A stretch of DNA of 64,000 nt from Myroides marinus (GTDB lineage Bacteria; Bacteroidota; Bacteroidia; Flavobacteriales; Flavobacteriaceae). Under the pieces are notes generated by a model. It saw only the letters and a program-made list of their open reading frames with translations, searched no databases and had not been told where the DNA came from. The stretch is taken from assembly GCF_900109075.1 (NCBI RefSeq), contig NZ_FNYS01000001.1:372001-436000 (forward strand). Direction: 5' to 3'. Within the stretch, counting starts at the first letter, position 1, and the number at the start of each line of letters is the position of its first letter. Positions 8,091 through 15,650 of the stretch are shown here, piece after piece. The position numbers were made by a program, and so were the translations under genes.

Positions 8091-10071
8091 ATTCCTCTAT
8101 AGTTTTAAATCTTGATGTAACTTGTCCTAATCGCTTAGAGAACATATTCATCAGACTAGTATAGTCCATGATTAAAGTAAGCATCTCATAAGACCTTTTT
8201 TCATCACTGTCCTTTAGCTTCACTTTATACTTCTCTATCATTGTATTTAGCAAGTACATTCTCAGTGTTAATATAGTCTCCGTTACATATTGAGATACCC
8301 CTTGTACTTTTTGTTTTACTATGATATTCTGAGACTCCCAGTTGTGTAAAGTTTCTTTCTCATCTTCCATGATGATACTCGTTACCTCTTGAGCCATCTC
8401 TGGGTTAAGAGTCTTTAAGTACTTCTCTAAGTCCCAAACATTATGGTTAAAGTAATCCATGATATCCTTATAAATCACTTTAAACATAGGATTAGTTAAC
8501 TGCACTTCATCTTCTTGCAAACTCAGATATATACGCTCATATACCTTTTGTTCTACCTTATGCTCTACTTCTATTACTTCATTATCCTCATTCACATCTA
8601 ATAGAAGTTCGATAAACTGCTCTTCCATATTTCCATAAAGCAACAATATCTCTATAATCTTGCGTTCTAGGTTGTACTGTGGATCAATAGCCTCCTTTGG
8701 TTGCTGTTCTGAGTGAACCACCTCCATTTGCTTGCGCTCCTGTACATACTTCTTATTTGCATCAGCTAATTCCTTTCTACCAATCTGAGCTAGAGAATTA
8801 AAGATAACATCCTCTGAGATATCCATAATACGTGCACACTCTTGCACATATATTTCTTTCTGTATCTGATCAGGTATCTTAGAAATACTCTGCACCATAT
8901 CTCTAATCAACTCCGCTTTTTTAATAGGGTCGCTCTTCGCCTCCCCCATTAACATATTGGCCTTAAATCGAATAAAGTCAGTAGCGTTATTCTTAAAGTA
9001 CTCGTCTAACTGTTCTTTCGAATGTTTTCTAGCAAAACTATCAGGATCCTCACCATCTGGCAATGGACATACTCTAACATTCATTCCTGCCTCAAGGATT
9101 AGATCAACCCCTCTCATTGAAGCGCGAATACCAGCAGCATCCCCATCAAATAGCATAGTAATATTTTTAGTCAAACGACTAATCAATCGTATCTGATCAG
9201 GTGTCAATGCAGTACCAGAAGAAGCCACCACATTCTTAATACCTGTCTGATGCATTTGGATAACATCCGTATACCCTTCTACTAAGAAACAGTTATCCTG
9301 CTTAGCTATCTCTTGTTTAGCATGAAAGATACCATAAAGTACTTTACTCTTGTGATAGATATCACTCTCAGGCGAGTTAAGGTATTTCGCAGCTTTCTTA
9401 TCTGTAATCAAGATACGTCCACCGAATCCCAATACCCTACCAGACATACTCTGTATTGGGAACATCACTCTTCCCTTAAAGCGGTCAAACTTGCGATCTT
9501 CCTTAACAATAGTAAGCCCTGTCTTCTCTAGATACTCTAGTGAATACCCCTTTTGTAAAGCGGCATCTGTAAAAGCACTCCATTGATCAGGAGAATACCC
9601 TAATCCAAACTCTTTTATAGTCTCTTGAGTAAAACCACGTTCTTTGAAGTAAGTCATCCCTATAGCTTTCCCTTCTTCAGCTTGAAACAGGGTCTCCTCA
9701 AAGTATTTCTTCGCAAACTCAGACACAATGAACATACTCTCCTTCTCATTCAGTTGCTCTTTCTCCTCATCGCTCTGTTCAGTCTCCTCTATTTCGATAC
9801 CATACTTCTTCGCCAAGTAGCGTATAGCCTCAGGATAAGAGAAATGCTCATGCTCCATAATAAAGCTAATTGCATTACCTCCTTTACCAGAACTAAAATC
9901 TTTCCAAATCTGTTTAACAGGCGATACCATAAACGACGGTGTTTTCTCGTTAACGAAAGGACTAAGCCCTTTGTAGTTACTCCCTGACTTTTTCAGAGTT
10001 ACAAAGTCACCTATTACCTCCTCTACACGAGCGGCATCAAAGACGGCATCTATGGTACTTTTGGAAATCAT
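8089..10071 (-). CDS. dnaG: DNA primase DnaG with degenerate zinc-binding domain
   Basis: The 660-aa protein synthesises RNA primers at the replication fork. Seen: N-terminal primase fold with 'NYKGLSPFVNEKTPSF', a central RNA polymerase domain, Toprim motifs 'EGYTDVI' and 'FDGDAAG', and a long charged C-terminal region for DnaB helicase contact. By alignment from memory with E. coli DnaG, the four zinc ligands are replaced: Ser37, Val40, Asp58 and Ser61 stand at the Cys/His positions. This seems general in Bacteroidota, so it is probably an ancestral loss and not a defect. Start ATG at 10071; promoter motif 75 bases upstream. Confidence 0.95.
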   Translation of the reverse strand: MISKSTIDAVFDAARVEEVIGDFVTLKKSGSNYKGLSPFVNEKTPSFMVSPVKQIWKDFSSGKGGNAISFIMEHEHFSYPEAIRYLAKKYGIEIEETEQSDEEKEQLNEKESMFIVSEFAKKYFEETLFQAEEGKAIGMTYFKERGFTQETIKEFGLGYSPDQWSAFTDAALQKGYSLEYLEKTGLTIVKEDRKFDRFKGRVMFPIQSMSGRVLGFGGRILITDKKAAKYLNSPESDIYHKSKVLYGIFHAKQEIAKQDNCFLVEGYTDVIQMHQTGIKNVVASSGTALTPDQIRLISRLTKNITMLFDGDAAGIRASMRGVDLILEAGMNVRVCPLPDGEDPDSFARKHSKEQLDEYFKNNATDFIRFKANMLMGEAKSDPIKKAELIRDMVQSISKIPDQIQKEIYVQECARIMDISEDVIFNSLAQIGRKELADANKKYVQERKQMEVVHSEQQPKEAIDPQYNLERKIIEILLLYGNMEEQFIELLLDVNEDNEVIEVEHKVEQKVYERIYLSLQEDEVQLTNPMFKVIYKDIMDYFNHNVWDLEKYLKTLNPEMAQEVTSIIMEDEKETLHNWESQNIIVKQKVQGVSQYVTETILTLRMYLLNTMIEKYKVKLKDSDEKRSYEMLTLIMDYTSLMNMFSKRLGQVTSRFKTIEE

Positions 10072-10145
10072 ATATTAAGTTTAGTTCTATGTATGTATAC
10101 CTCGATTATACTATAATTTGTAATATACACATATTTCTGGCAGAT

Positions 10146-10154
10146 GCAAAGGTA
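10146..10154 (-). promoter_or_regulatory. -7 element upstream of dnaG
   Basis: TACCTTTGC on the minus strand is a perfect TAnnTTTGC match. It directly follows a minus-strand terminator hairpin that would occupy the -33 region. Confidence 0.55.
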
Positions 10155-10201
10155 AAAGAAAAGGGAGTTGTTTTAGAATAAATAATCTAAAAACAACTCC
10201 C
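10154..10201 (-). terminator. Terminator of the sigma/anti-sigma/OMP operon
   Basis: GGGAGTTGTTTT.AGA (10163-10177) pairs with 10186-10201; read on the minus strand it is followed by TTTTCTTTT. Confidence 0.8.
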
Positions 10202-10303
10202 ATAACCTAATAATTCATTGTAATAATTAACTAATTAAATTTAGAATCTAACTGTTCTAGTCTTATAAAGACATAACTTATATATGGTAAAATACCAATC
10301 CTA

Positions 10304-11374
10304 TTACAAATCTAATCTTACACCGAATGACCACATATTCTGTTTAACATCATTGTGTTTAAACATCGGTGTTAACTCATATTGAGCGAATAAGCTCCAA
10401 TCTCCATTACCCACATAAGCACCTACACCATATCTTACTTTATTGATATCTAAAGCAGTTCTTTCTTTGGTTCTAAACTCATGACCTTCATCAGTATATC
10501 TATATACTTGATAAGTATCCTTGCGATTAATATTCATAAATCCACCTAAACCAAATCTCCACGTCTGCTGACTTTTAAAATACGTTCTACCTGTTTTCTC
10601 ATTTACTTGAGGCTTAGTTAGATCAAATTCTAAATACACAGGGATTTGTAAAGATCGTATCGCTAGTCTATTCTTGCGCAAATCTTTATCATGATCCACA
10701 ATAGCTACTTGTCCATCAGGTTGTTTTTGGAAATAGCGGTTCTCTGTTGGTTTTAAATTATTGTACTCTAATAACAATCCATATCTAAGGTGTAACAGGT
10801 TACTATCTTTTAATAAACGGCTATTTACATTAAATCCCCATTGAATAAAGTTAGACGGCACATAGCTAATGTCTGAATTTGCAAAAGAACCTTCCGTTGC
10901 TAGATTACTCATTCCATAGGCAAACTGAAGTTGAACCTGATTACGTCTATCTGCTTTTATTTTAGTACCTCTTTGTATGTAATTTTTACGTCCAATAAGA
11001 ATAGCAGATCCATACTCTGACTCATCAGGAGTTTCGTATAACTCTCCCGATTTAATAGAGTACTTCACATGATTCTGTACCGTCTGAGATAAGCTATCAT
11101 TCAGGCGATTTATCCTTTCCTCTAATCGCGTTGACGATTCAGCAGCTAATTTACTCTTCACCTCTTGTGCCTCTTCCTCTGTCAGTTTCTTATTTTCCAC
11201 CAACACATTCAGAGAATCCACCTTAATCTTTAGAGATTCCTTCTCTTCTATTGTGCTATTTTGAATCTTAACAGCAATACTCTTTACCTCTTTATTAAAT
11301 TTTAATACTTGTCCATACATCCCCATAGTGGCTAGCATGGCAACAGTCATAATTAATATAGTTTTTTGTTTCAT
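10304..11374 (-). CDS. Predicted outer-membrane beta-barrel protein with N-terminal coiled coil
   Basis: The 356-aa protein has a signal peptide (residues 1-21, ending MYGQ). A Lys/Glu-rich helical region (about 25-105: 'IEEKESLKIKVDSLNVLVENKKLTEEEAQ') looks like a coiled coil. A C-terminal part with alternating aromatic strands ends in 'MWSFGVRLDL', typical of small barrels. It is the last gene after an ECF sigma factor and an anti-sigma-like gene, with only 6 bases between it and the anti-sigma gene. It is therefore likely the effector or sensor output of that envelope-stress module. Function unknown. Confidence 0.7.
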   Translation of the reverse strand: MKQKTILIMTVAMLATMGMYGQVLKFNKEVKSIAVKIQNSTIEEKESLKIKVDSLNVLVENKKLTEEEAQEVKSKLAAESSTRLEERINRLNDSLSQTVQNHVKYSIKSGELYETPDESEYGSAILIGRKNYIQRGTKIKADRRNQVQLQFAYGMSNLATEGSFANSDISYVPSNFIQWGFNVNSRLLKDSNLLHLRYGLLLEYNNLKPTENRYFQKQPDGQVAIVDHDKDLRKNRLAIRSLQIPVYLEFDLTKPQVNEKTGRTYFKSQQTWRFGLGGFMNINRKDTYQVYRYTDEGHEFRTKERTALDINKVRYGVGAYVGNGDWSLFAQYELTPMFKHNDVKQNMWSFGVRLDL

Positions 11375-11380
11375 AACAGA

Positions 11381-12004
11381 CTAATTTGATCGTTCTACAA
11401 TCACCTTTTTGGTTTTATCATATATCTTCTTGATTACAGACTCTCTGTACTCAATTTCTATTTCCCCCTCCACTTGATTCAATAAATCATCACTACTCAC
11501 CACGATTCTCTTAGAAGGCTTATTCACTACCGGTTCTATGAATACCTCCTTAAGACTCTCTGGCTTTAATGTGCTTATCGTATCTTCCACCATATTATTT
11601 TTAGCTAATTGCTTATGCGTCGTACTTTGTTTACCTACTCTATCCATAGGTTTTATAGCATTATTGATATGCTCAGTCTTATTCTGTTTAGCACTGATAG
11701 TATCAGTTATCGCTTCAGTAGATTCACTCTCCACTACTACACGCTCTATTTGATTTACAGTAGGTAATTCGATAGTAGGTATTGCTTGAGAATCCGTAGA
11801 AGGCAATACAAATTGAACAACAGAAAACCCTCCTATTAATAAACTTGCTGCTATACCTATCCACAACTTTAGACTAGATTTCTCTTTAACCTCAACTTGC
11901 TTATCTAATTGACTAGACAGCTTATCCCAAGCACTAGAAGATGGAGTAATCTCTCTATCCTCTAATCCCTCTTTCCATTGCTTATCTATTTTATTCCATT
12001 CCAT
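11381..12004 (-). CDS. Probable anti-sigma factor (single-pass membrane protein)
   Basis: The 207-aa protein has a soluble N-terminus (MEWNKIDKQWKEG... with 'SSSAWDKLSSQL'), one membrane segment near residues 46-67 (KLWIGIAASLLIGGFSVV), and a polar C-terminal region predicted periplasmic. Its start overlaps the ECF sigma gene by 19 bases, the usual coupling of anti-sigma factors. No canonical zinc anti-sigma motif (HxxxCxxC) is present, so the role rests mainly on context and topology. It would hold the sigma factor at the membrane until an envelope signal is sensed. Confidence 0.7.
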   Translation of the reverse strand: MEWNKIDKQWKEGLEDREITPSSSAWDKLSSQLDKQVEVKEKSSLKLWIGIAASLLIGGFSVVQFVLPSTDSQAIPTIELPTVNQIERVVVESESTEAITDTISAKQNKTEHINNAIKPMDRVGKQSTTHKQLAKNNMVEDTISTLKPESLKEVFIEPVVNKPSKRIVVSSDDLLNQVEGEIEIEYRESVIKKIYDKTKKVIVERSN

Positions 12005-12552
12005 ACCCCTTGTTGTTTTAAGATTGCTAATTGCTGTTGTAGTAATTTTCTTGCTTGTGCTAACTGAGACTTAGACGTTCCCTCTTGTATTGTTAATAAC
12101 TTAGCTATCTCACTGTGTTTATAACCTTCCACTACATAGAGATTAAACACTGTTCTGCATCCTTCGGGCAACTGATCTATTAATATCTGTATATCCTCCA
12201 TAGACAGTTCGATATCATCTTCTATCACCTCTTCTTTTACCTCTATCTCATCTATGTAATCAAATCCCTTCTGAGCACGTAAAAAAGAAATAGACTCATT
12301 GACCATAATACGTCTTATCCATCCCTCGAAGTTGCCCTTATTCTCGTACTTATCTATATTAGTAAATACCTTCATAAAGCCCGCTATCATCACATCCTCT
12401 GCATAGTGTATATCCCTAATGTATTGCCTACACACAGAGAGCATCTTAGCTGAGATAAGGTCATAGACTTCCTTCTGAGCTACTCTTTTATGAGTGCGCA
12501 GATCATCTATATAGTCCTCTAATTTCTTTTTGTGTAATCGGATTAGCTTCAT
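11986..12552 (-). CDS. ECF-family RNA polymerase sigma factor
   Basis: The 188-aa protein has sigma region 2 ('KMLSVCRQYIRDIHYAEDVMIAGFMKVF' area, residues about 36-64, and 'FEGWIRRIMVNESISFLR') and region 4 near residues 130-180 with a helix-turn-helix ('GYKHSEIAKLLTIQEGTSKSQL'). It directs transcription of a small regulon, probably including itself and the two downstream envelope genes. The frame is open to an ATG at 12582, but the ATG at 12552 gives the usual N-terminus (MKLIRLHKKK). The downstream overlap with the membrane anti-sigma gene supports regulation by release. Confidence 0.85.
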   Translation of the reverse strand: MKLIRLHKKKLEDYIDDLRTHKRVAQKEVYDLISAKMLSVCRQYIRDIHYAEDVMIAGFMKVFTNIDKYENKGNFEGWIRRIMVNESISFLRAQKGFDYIDEIEVKEEVIEDDIELSMEDIQILIDQLPEGCRTVFNLYVVEGYKHSEIAKLLTIQEGTSKSQLAQARKLLQQQLAILKQQGVWNGIK

Positions 12553-12599
12553 TACCAGTTTTATTTCATACAAATAATTCAATACAATATTAACCCTCT

Positions 12600-12674
12600 T
12601 TAGCCAAAGAAGTTAATAATCATCAGTATAAACTGAACAACAAATGAAGTAATTAATAATATAATACCTTTCAT
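12600..12674 (-). CDS. Candidate 24-aa hydrophobic peptide
   Basis: A complete ATG-to-TAA frame of 24 codons encodes M-K-G followed by an almost continuous hydrophobic stretch (IILLITSFVV, then QFILMIINFFG): one predicted membrane helix with a single positive charge at the N-terminus. A 10-bp perfect inverted repeat ends 6 bases before its ATG. It lies between the polyprenyl synthetase and ECF sigma genes, same strand. Hydrophobic peptides of this size occur as type I toxins and as membrane regulators, but a chance frame in AT-rich DNA is possible. No function is assigned. Confidence 0.35.
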   Translation of the reverse strand: MKGIILLITSFVVQFILMIINFFG

Positions 12675-12679
12675 AATAC

Positions 12680-12717
12680 TTAGAATTGCTTATCTATATA
12701 CATAGACGCAATTCTAA
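12680..12717 (-). repeat. 10-bp inverted repeat upstream of the 24-codon ORF
   Basis: TTAGAATTGC (12680-12689) pairs exactly with GCAATTCTAA (12708-12717); CTAT/ATAG within the loop extends the helix. There is no T run on the minus strand, so it is a poor terminator for the upstream polyprenyl synthetase gene. It may be an RNA structure or a binding site. Confidence 0.6.
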
Positions 12718-12747
12718 ATAAAAAGGTTGTAAGGAAAGTGAAGAAAA

Positions 12748-13725
12748 TTATTTTTTTCTTTCTATAACATAATTCACCATCGTGAACAGAGCTTCTCTAT
12801 AAGTAGATTCAGGAAACTCGCGTAGTATATTCAGAGCCTCTTGTTGATACTCTACCATCTTAGCAGTAGCGTACTCTAGGCCTCCTTTTTGTTTAACGAA
12901 TGCGATAACCTCTTTCACACGTCTTTTATCCTCGTTGTGATTCTTAACAGAGTTTATCAACCATTTTTTTTCTTTCGGTTCAGATGTATTTAAAGCATAT
13001 ATAAGAGGCAGAGTCATCTTCTGTTCTTTAATATCTATACCAGTTGGTTTACCGATAGGCCCATCTGTATAGTCAAATAAATCATCTTTTATTTGGAATG
13101 CCATACCGATTAGCTCACCGAACTTACGCATCTTCTCTATAAGTTCTGCATCATCTGGCTTCACAGCCGCCGCCCCTAAAGAACAACACGCTGCTATAAG
13201 TGTAGCAGTCTTCTGACGAATAATCTCATAGTACACCTCTTCTGTGATATCTAATCGTCTAGCTTTCTCTATTTGTAGTAACTCTCCTTCACTCATCTCA
13301 CGTACAGCTACAGAGATAATACGAAGCAAATCAAAGTCACCATTATCTATAGACAACAATAAACCTTTAGCCAATAAGTAGTCACCTACTAACACAGCTA
13401 TCTTATTTTTCCACAAAGCATTAAGTGAGAAGAATCCCCTACGTTTATTACTATCATCTACTACATCATCATGTACTAGTGTAGCAGTATGGATAAGTTC
13501 TATAACAGAAGCACCTCTATAAGTACGCTCATTCACCTCGCCATCTACCATCTTAGCTACTAGAAATACAAACATAGGACGCATCTGCTTCCCCTTTCTA
13601 TTCACTATATAATAAGTAATTCTATTTAGTAAGGCTACCTTAGTAGTCATTGAGTTGCGGAACTTCTTTTCAAAAAGTTCCATCTCATTCTGTATAGGCT
13701 GTTTTATTTGCTGTACTATATTCAT
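12748..13725 (-). CDS. Polyprenyl (octaprenyl/heptaprenyl) diphosphate synthase
   Basis: The 325-aa trans-prenyltransferase extends allylic diphosphates with isopentenyl diphosphate to make the quinone side chain, in Bacteroidota usually for menaquinone. Seen: first Asp-rich motif in 'LVHDDVVDD' followed by 'KRRGFFSLNALWKN', and second Asp-rich motif in 'QIKDDLFDYTD'. A TTG nine bases upstream lies inside the -7 promoter motif, so I choose the ATG at 13725, only 6 bases after that motif. Chain length cannot be determined by eye. Confidence 0.9.
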   Translation of the reverse strand: MNIVQQIKQPIQNEMELFEKKFRNSMTTKVALLNRITYYIVNRKGKQMRPMFVFLVAKMVDGEVNERTYRGASVIELIHTATLVHDDVVDDSNKRRGFFSLNALWKNKIAVLVGDYLLAKGLLLSIDNGDFDLLRIISVAVREMSEGELLQIEKARRLDITEEVYYEIIRQKTATLIAACCSLGAAAVKPDDAELIEKMRKFGELIGMAFQIKDDLFDYTDGPIGKPTGIDIKEQKMTLPLIYALNTSEPKEKKWLINSVKNHNEDKRRVKEVIAFVKQKGGLEYATAKMVEYQQEALNILREFPESTYREALFTMVNYVIERKK

Positions 13726-13731
13726 TGCAAC

Positions 13732-13739
13732 CAAAAATA
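13732..13739 (-). promoter_or_regulatory. -7 element of the polyprenyl synthetase gene
   Basis: TATTTTTG on the minus strand ends 6 bases before the ATG. Transcription would begin almost at the start codon. Confidence 0.55.
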
Positions 13740-13830
13740 CGACTTTTTTATATCATTAAATAGTTTCCATCAAATAGAAATGATTAAGGAATTGCTAAAC
13801 AATTCTTTACAAAATCTAACGATACTATTC

Positions 13831-14871
13831 TTATGATTTATTAGCCAACTGTCCACACGCAGCATCGATATCTTTACCACGACTTCTACGAACTACTACA
13901 GTAATATCATTCTTTTCTAAAGCTGCGATATAACTATTAGTAGCACGCTCATCTGCCTGCTGGAACTCACCATCATCGATAGGGTTATACTCGATTAGGT
14001 TTACTTTACACGGTACGTATTTACAGAACTTAACCAAAGCATCTATAGATGCCTTATCATCGTTAATGTCTCTCCAAATCACATACTCATAAGTAACGCG
14101 ACTCTTCGTTTTACTGTACCAATATTGTAATGCATCACGTAAGTCAGTTAAAGGAAAGCTCTTCGTGAATGGCATAATTCTATTACGTGTCTCTTCAATA
14201 GCTGAGTGTAATGACACCGCCAACTTAAACTTCACACCATCATCTGCCAATTTCTTAATCATCTTAGGAAGTCCAGATGTTGACACAGTGATACGCTTAG
14301 GAGACATACCTAATCCCTCTTCAGAAGTTATCTTTTCGATAGCTGCCTGTACATTGTTATAGTTCATTAATGGTTCTCCCATTCCCATAAACACAATGTT
14401 AGATAAAGGGTGCCCGTGATTCTGACGACTCTGTTGATCGATAGTCAATACCTGGTCATAGATCTCATCAGGATTTAAGTTACGCATACGTTTAAGACGA
14501 GCTGTAGCACAGAACTCACAGTCCAGGCTACATCCTACCTGAGAAGAAACACACGCTGTAGTACGCGTCTCAGTAGGGATCAATACAGACTCCACAATAA
14601 GACCATCGTGTAACTTCACACCATTCTTGATCGTACCGTCAGTACTAATCTGCATACTATCTACCTTGATGTGATTAATTACGAAGTTAGCATCTAGCAT
14701 CTCACGTGTAGCCAAAGATAAGTTACTCATATCCTCAAAGCTATGAGCCCCTTTACTCCATAACCACTCGTACACTTGGTTTCCTCTAAATGCTTTATCT
14801 CCCTGAGAAACAAAGAAATCCCTTAATTGTTCCTTAGATAAACTTCTGATGTCTTTTTTGTCTATTTGCAT
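13831..14871 (-). CDS. rlmN: 23S rRNA / tRNA adenine-C2 methyltransferase
   Basis: The 346-aa radical-SAM enzyme methylates C2 of A2503 in 23S rRNA and A37 in some tRNAs, using SAM and a 4Fe-4S cluster. Seen: the cluster motif CSLDCEFC (CxxxCxxC), an upstream Cys in 'TTACVSSQVGC', 'FMGMGEPLMNYNNV', and the C-terminal catalytic Cys in 'DIDAACGQLA'. The frame reaches an ATG at 14889, but a perfect -7 motif (14875-14883) lies within that extension. The true start is the ATG at 14871, three bases after the motif, so the mRNA is probably leaderless. Confidence 0.95.
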   Translation of the reverse strand: MQIDKKDIRSLSKEQLRDFFVSQGDKAFRGNQVYEWLWSKGAHSFEDMSNLSLATREMLDANFVINHIKVDSMQISTDGTIKNGVKLHDGLIVESVLIPTETRTTACVSSQVGCSLDCEFCATARLKRMRNLNPDEIYDQVLTIDQQSRQNHGHPLSNIVFMGMGEPLMNYNNVQAAIEKITSEEGLGMSPKRITVSTSGLPKMIKKLADDGVKFKLAVSLHSAIEETRNRIMPFTKSFPLTDLRDALQYWYSKTKSRVTYEYVIWRDINDDKASIDALVKFCKYVPCKVNLIEYNPIDDGEFQQADERATNSYIAALEKNDITVVVRRSRGKDIDAACGQLANKS

Positions 14872-14874
14872 GCC

Positions 14875-14883
14875 GCAAAGGTA
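14875..14883 (-). promoter_or_regulatory. -7 element of rlmN, abutting the start codon
   Basis: TACCTTTGC on the minus strand is followed by three bases and then ATG. Confidence 0.65.
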
Positions 14884-14910
14884 ATTCATTTATCACGAAA
14901 TATAAACACA

Positions 14911-14937
14911 AAAAAAGCCGGTATCTCTACCAGCCTA
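14911..14937 (-). terminator. Orphan terminator-like hairpin upstream of rlmN
   Basis: On the minus strand AGGCTGGT / ACCGGCTT with a 6-base loop is followed by seven T. It lies between the divergent rlmN and the gene at 15124, so it terminates no annotated gene. Confidence 0.55.
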
Positions 14938-15097
14938 AACAATCAGATATTAACTATGAAATGCTTTTTGCATTTACTACACTTCTACACTAAAAAAATT
15001 ATTGAATAAAGAATATTACATTCAATAACTTGTTTTAATACAAGCAACTATCACACCAATTTATTAAAAACCACTATTATTAATTATTTAAAAAATG

Positions 15098-15105
15098 TAA
15101 TTTTG
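15098..15105 (+). promoter_or_regulatory. -7 element of the gene at 15124
   Basis: TAATTTTG directly abuts an ATG at 15106, too close to be the start. The next in-frame ATG at 15124 fits a normal transcription start. Confidence 0.55.
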
Positions 15106-15123
15106 ATGCAAACAACAGTACCT

Positions 15124-15600
15124 ATGCAACACACAGCCTTTATTATTAATCGTGGAGACAATCTCTTTCTAATAGTTAATAACCAATTAGAAGGTTATAC
15201 AACCTTCTGCAAAGAATTTAGTGGATACGAATACGAGTCAGAATACGAACGCTTTTTCTACATAGTGGGTACAGATGCCTATGTACAAATCTTATACAAT
15301 GCAGATAAGCAACCTTATTTATCAATTCGAGATTGGGAAGAAAAAGAATACATTCAACTATCTATATCAACCGAACAAGTTGCTTACTTTAAGCAAGACG
15401 AAGGAGTCATCTTATTAGATGTAGACAGCAGTATTCCACAGCAAGAGCTTATTAGCGCATTAACAAGCGAAAACATAGAAGAGACACAAGAAGAGCTAAC
15501 AGCCTTAGAACAAAAGTACAACTTAGAAGAATATAGTCTTTCTGGACTTATTTTATGTCACTACACAGAAGAAGACAAAGTACAAATTCGTCAAGAATAG
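15124..15600 (+). CDS. Conserved-looking protein of unknown function
   Basis: The 158-aa acidic, cytoplasmic protein has no signal peptide or membrane segment. Composition is rich in Glu, Tyr and Gln, and the C-terminal third looks helical ('EETQEELTALEQKYNLEEY'). I do not recognise its family. An ATG at 15106 is in frame but falls within the promoter, so 15124 is chosen. It stands alone, divergent from rlmN and convergent with the SWIM gene. Confidence 0.65.
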   Translation: MQHTAFIINRGDNLFLIVNNQLEGYTTFCKEFSGYEYESEYERFFYIVGTDAYVQILYNADKQPYLSIRDWEEKEYIQLSISTEQVAYFKQDEGVILLDVDSSIPQQELISALTSENIEETQEELTALEQKYNLEEYSLSGLILCHYTEEDKVQIRQE

Positions 15601-15605
15601 TTTAC

Positions 15606-15650
15606 GGTTTTTGTTTTACAGTCAGTCTGTGAACTGTAAACCAAAAACTG
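15606..15650. repeat. Imperfect inverted repeat between convergent genes
   Basis: GGTTTTTGTTTTACAGT (15606-15622) pairs with a nearly exact complement, ACTGTAAACCAAAAACT (15633-15649), with one internal mismatch. It contains a CTGTAAAC word also repeated at 24469-24484. It may end both converging transcripts. Confidence 0.6.
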
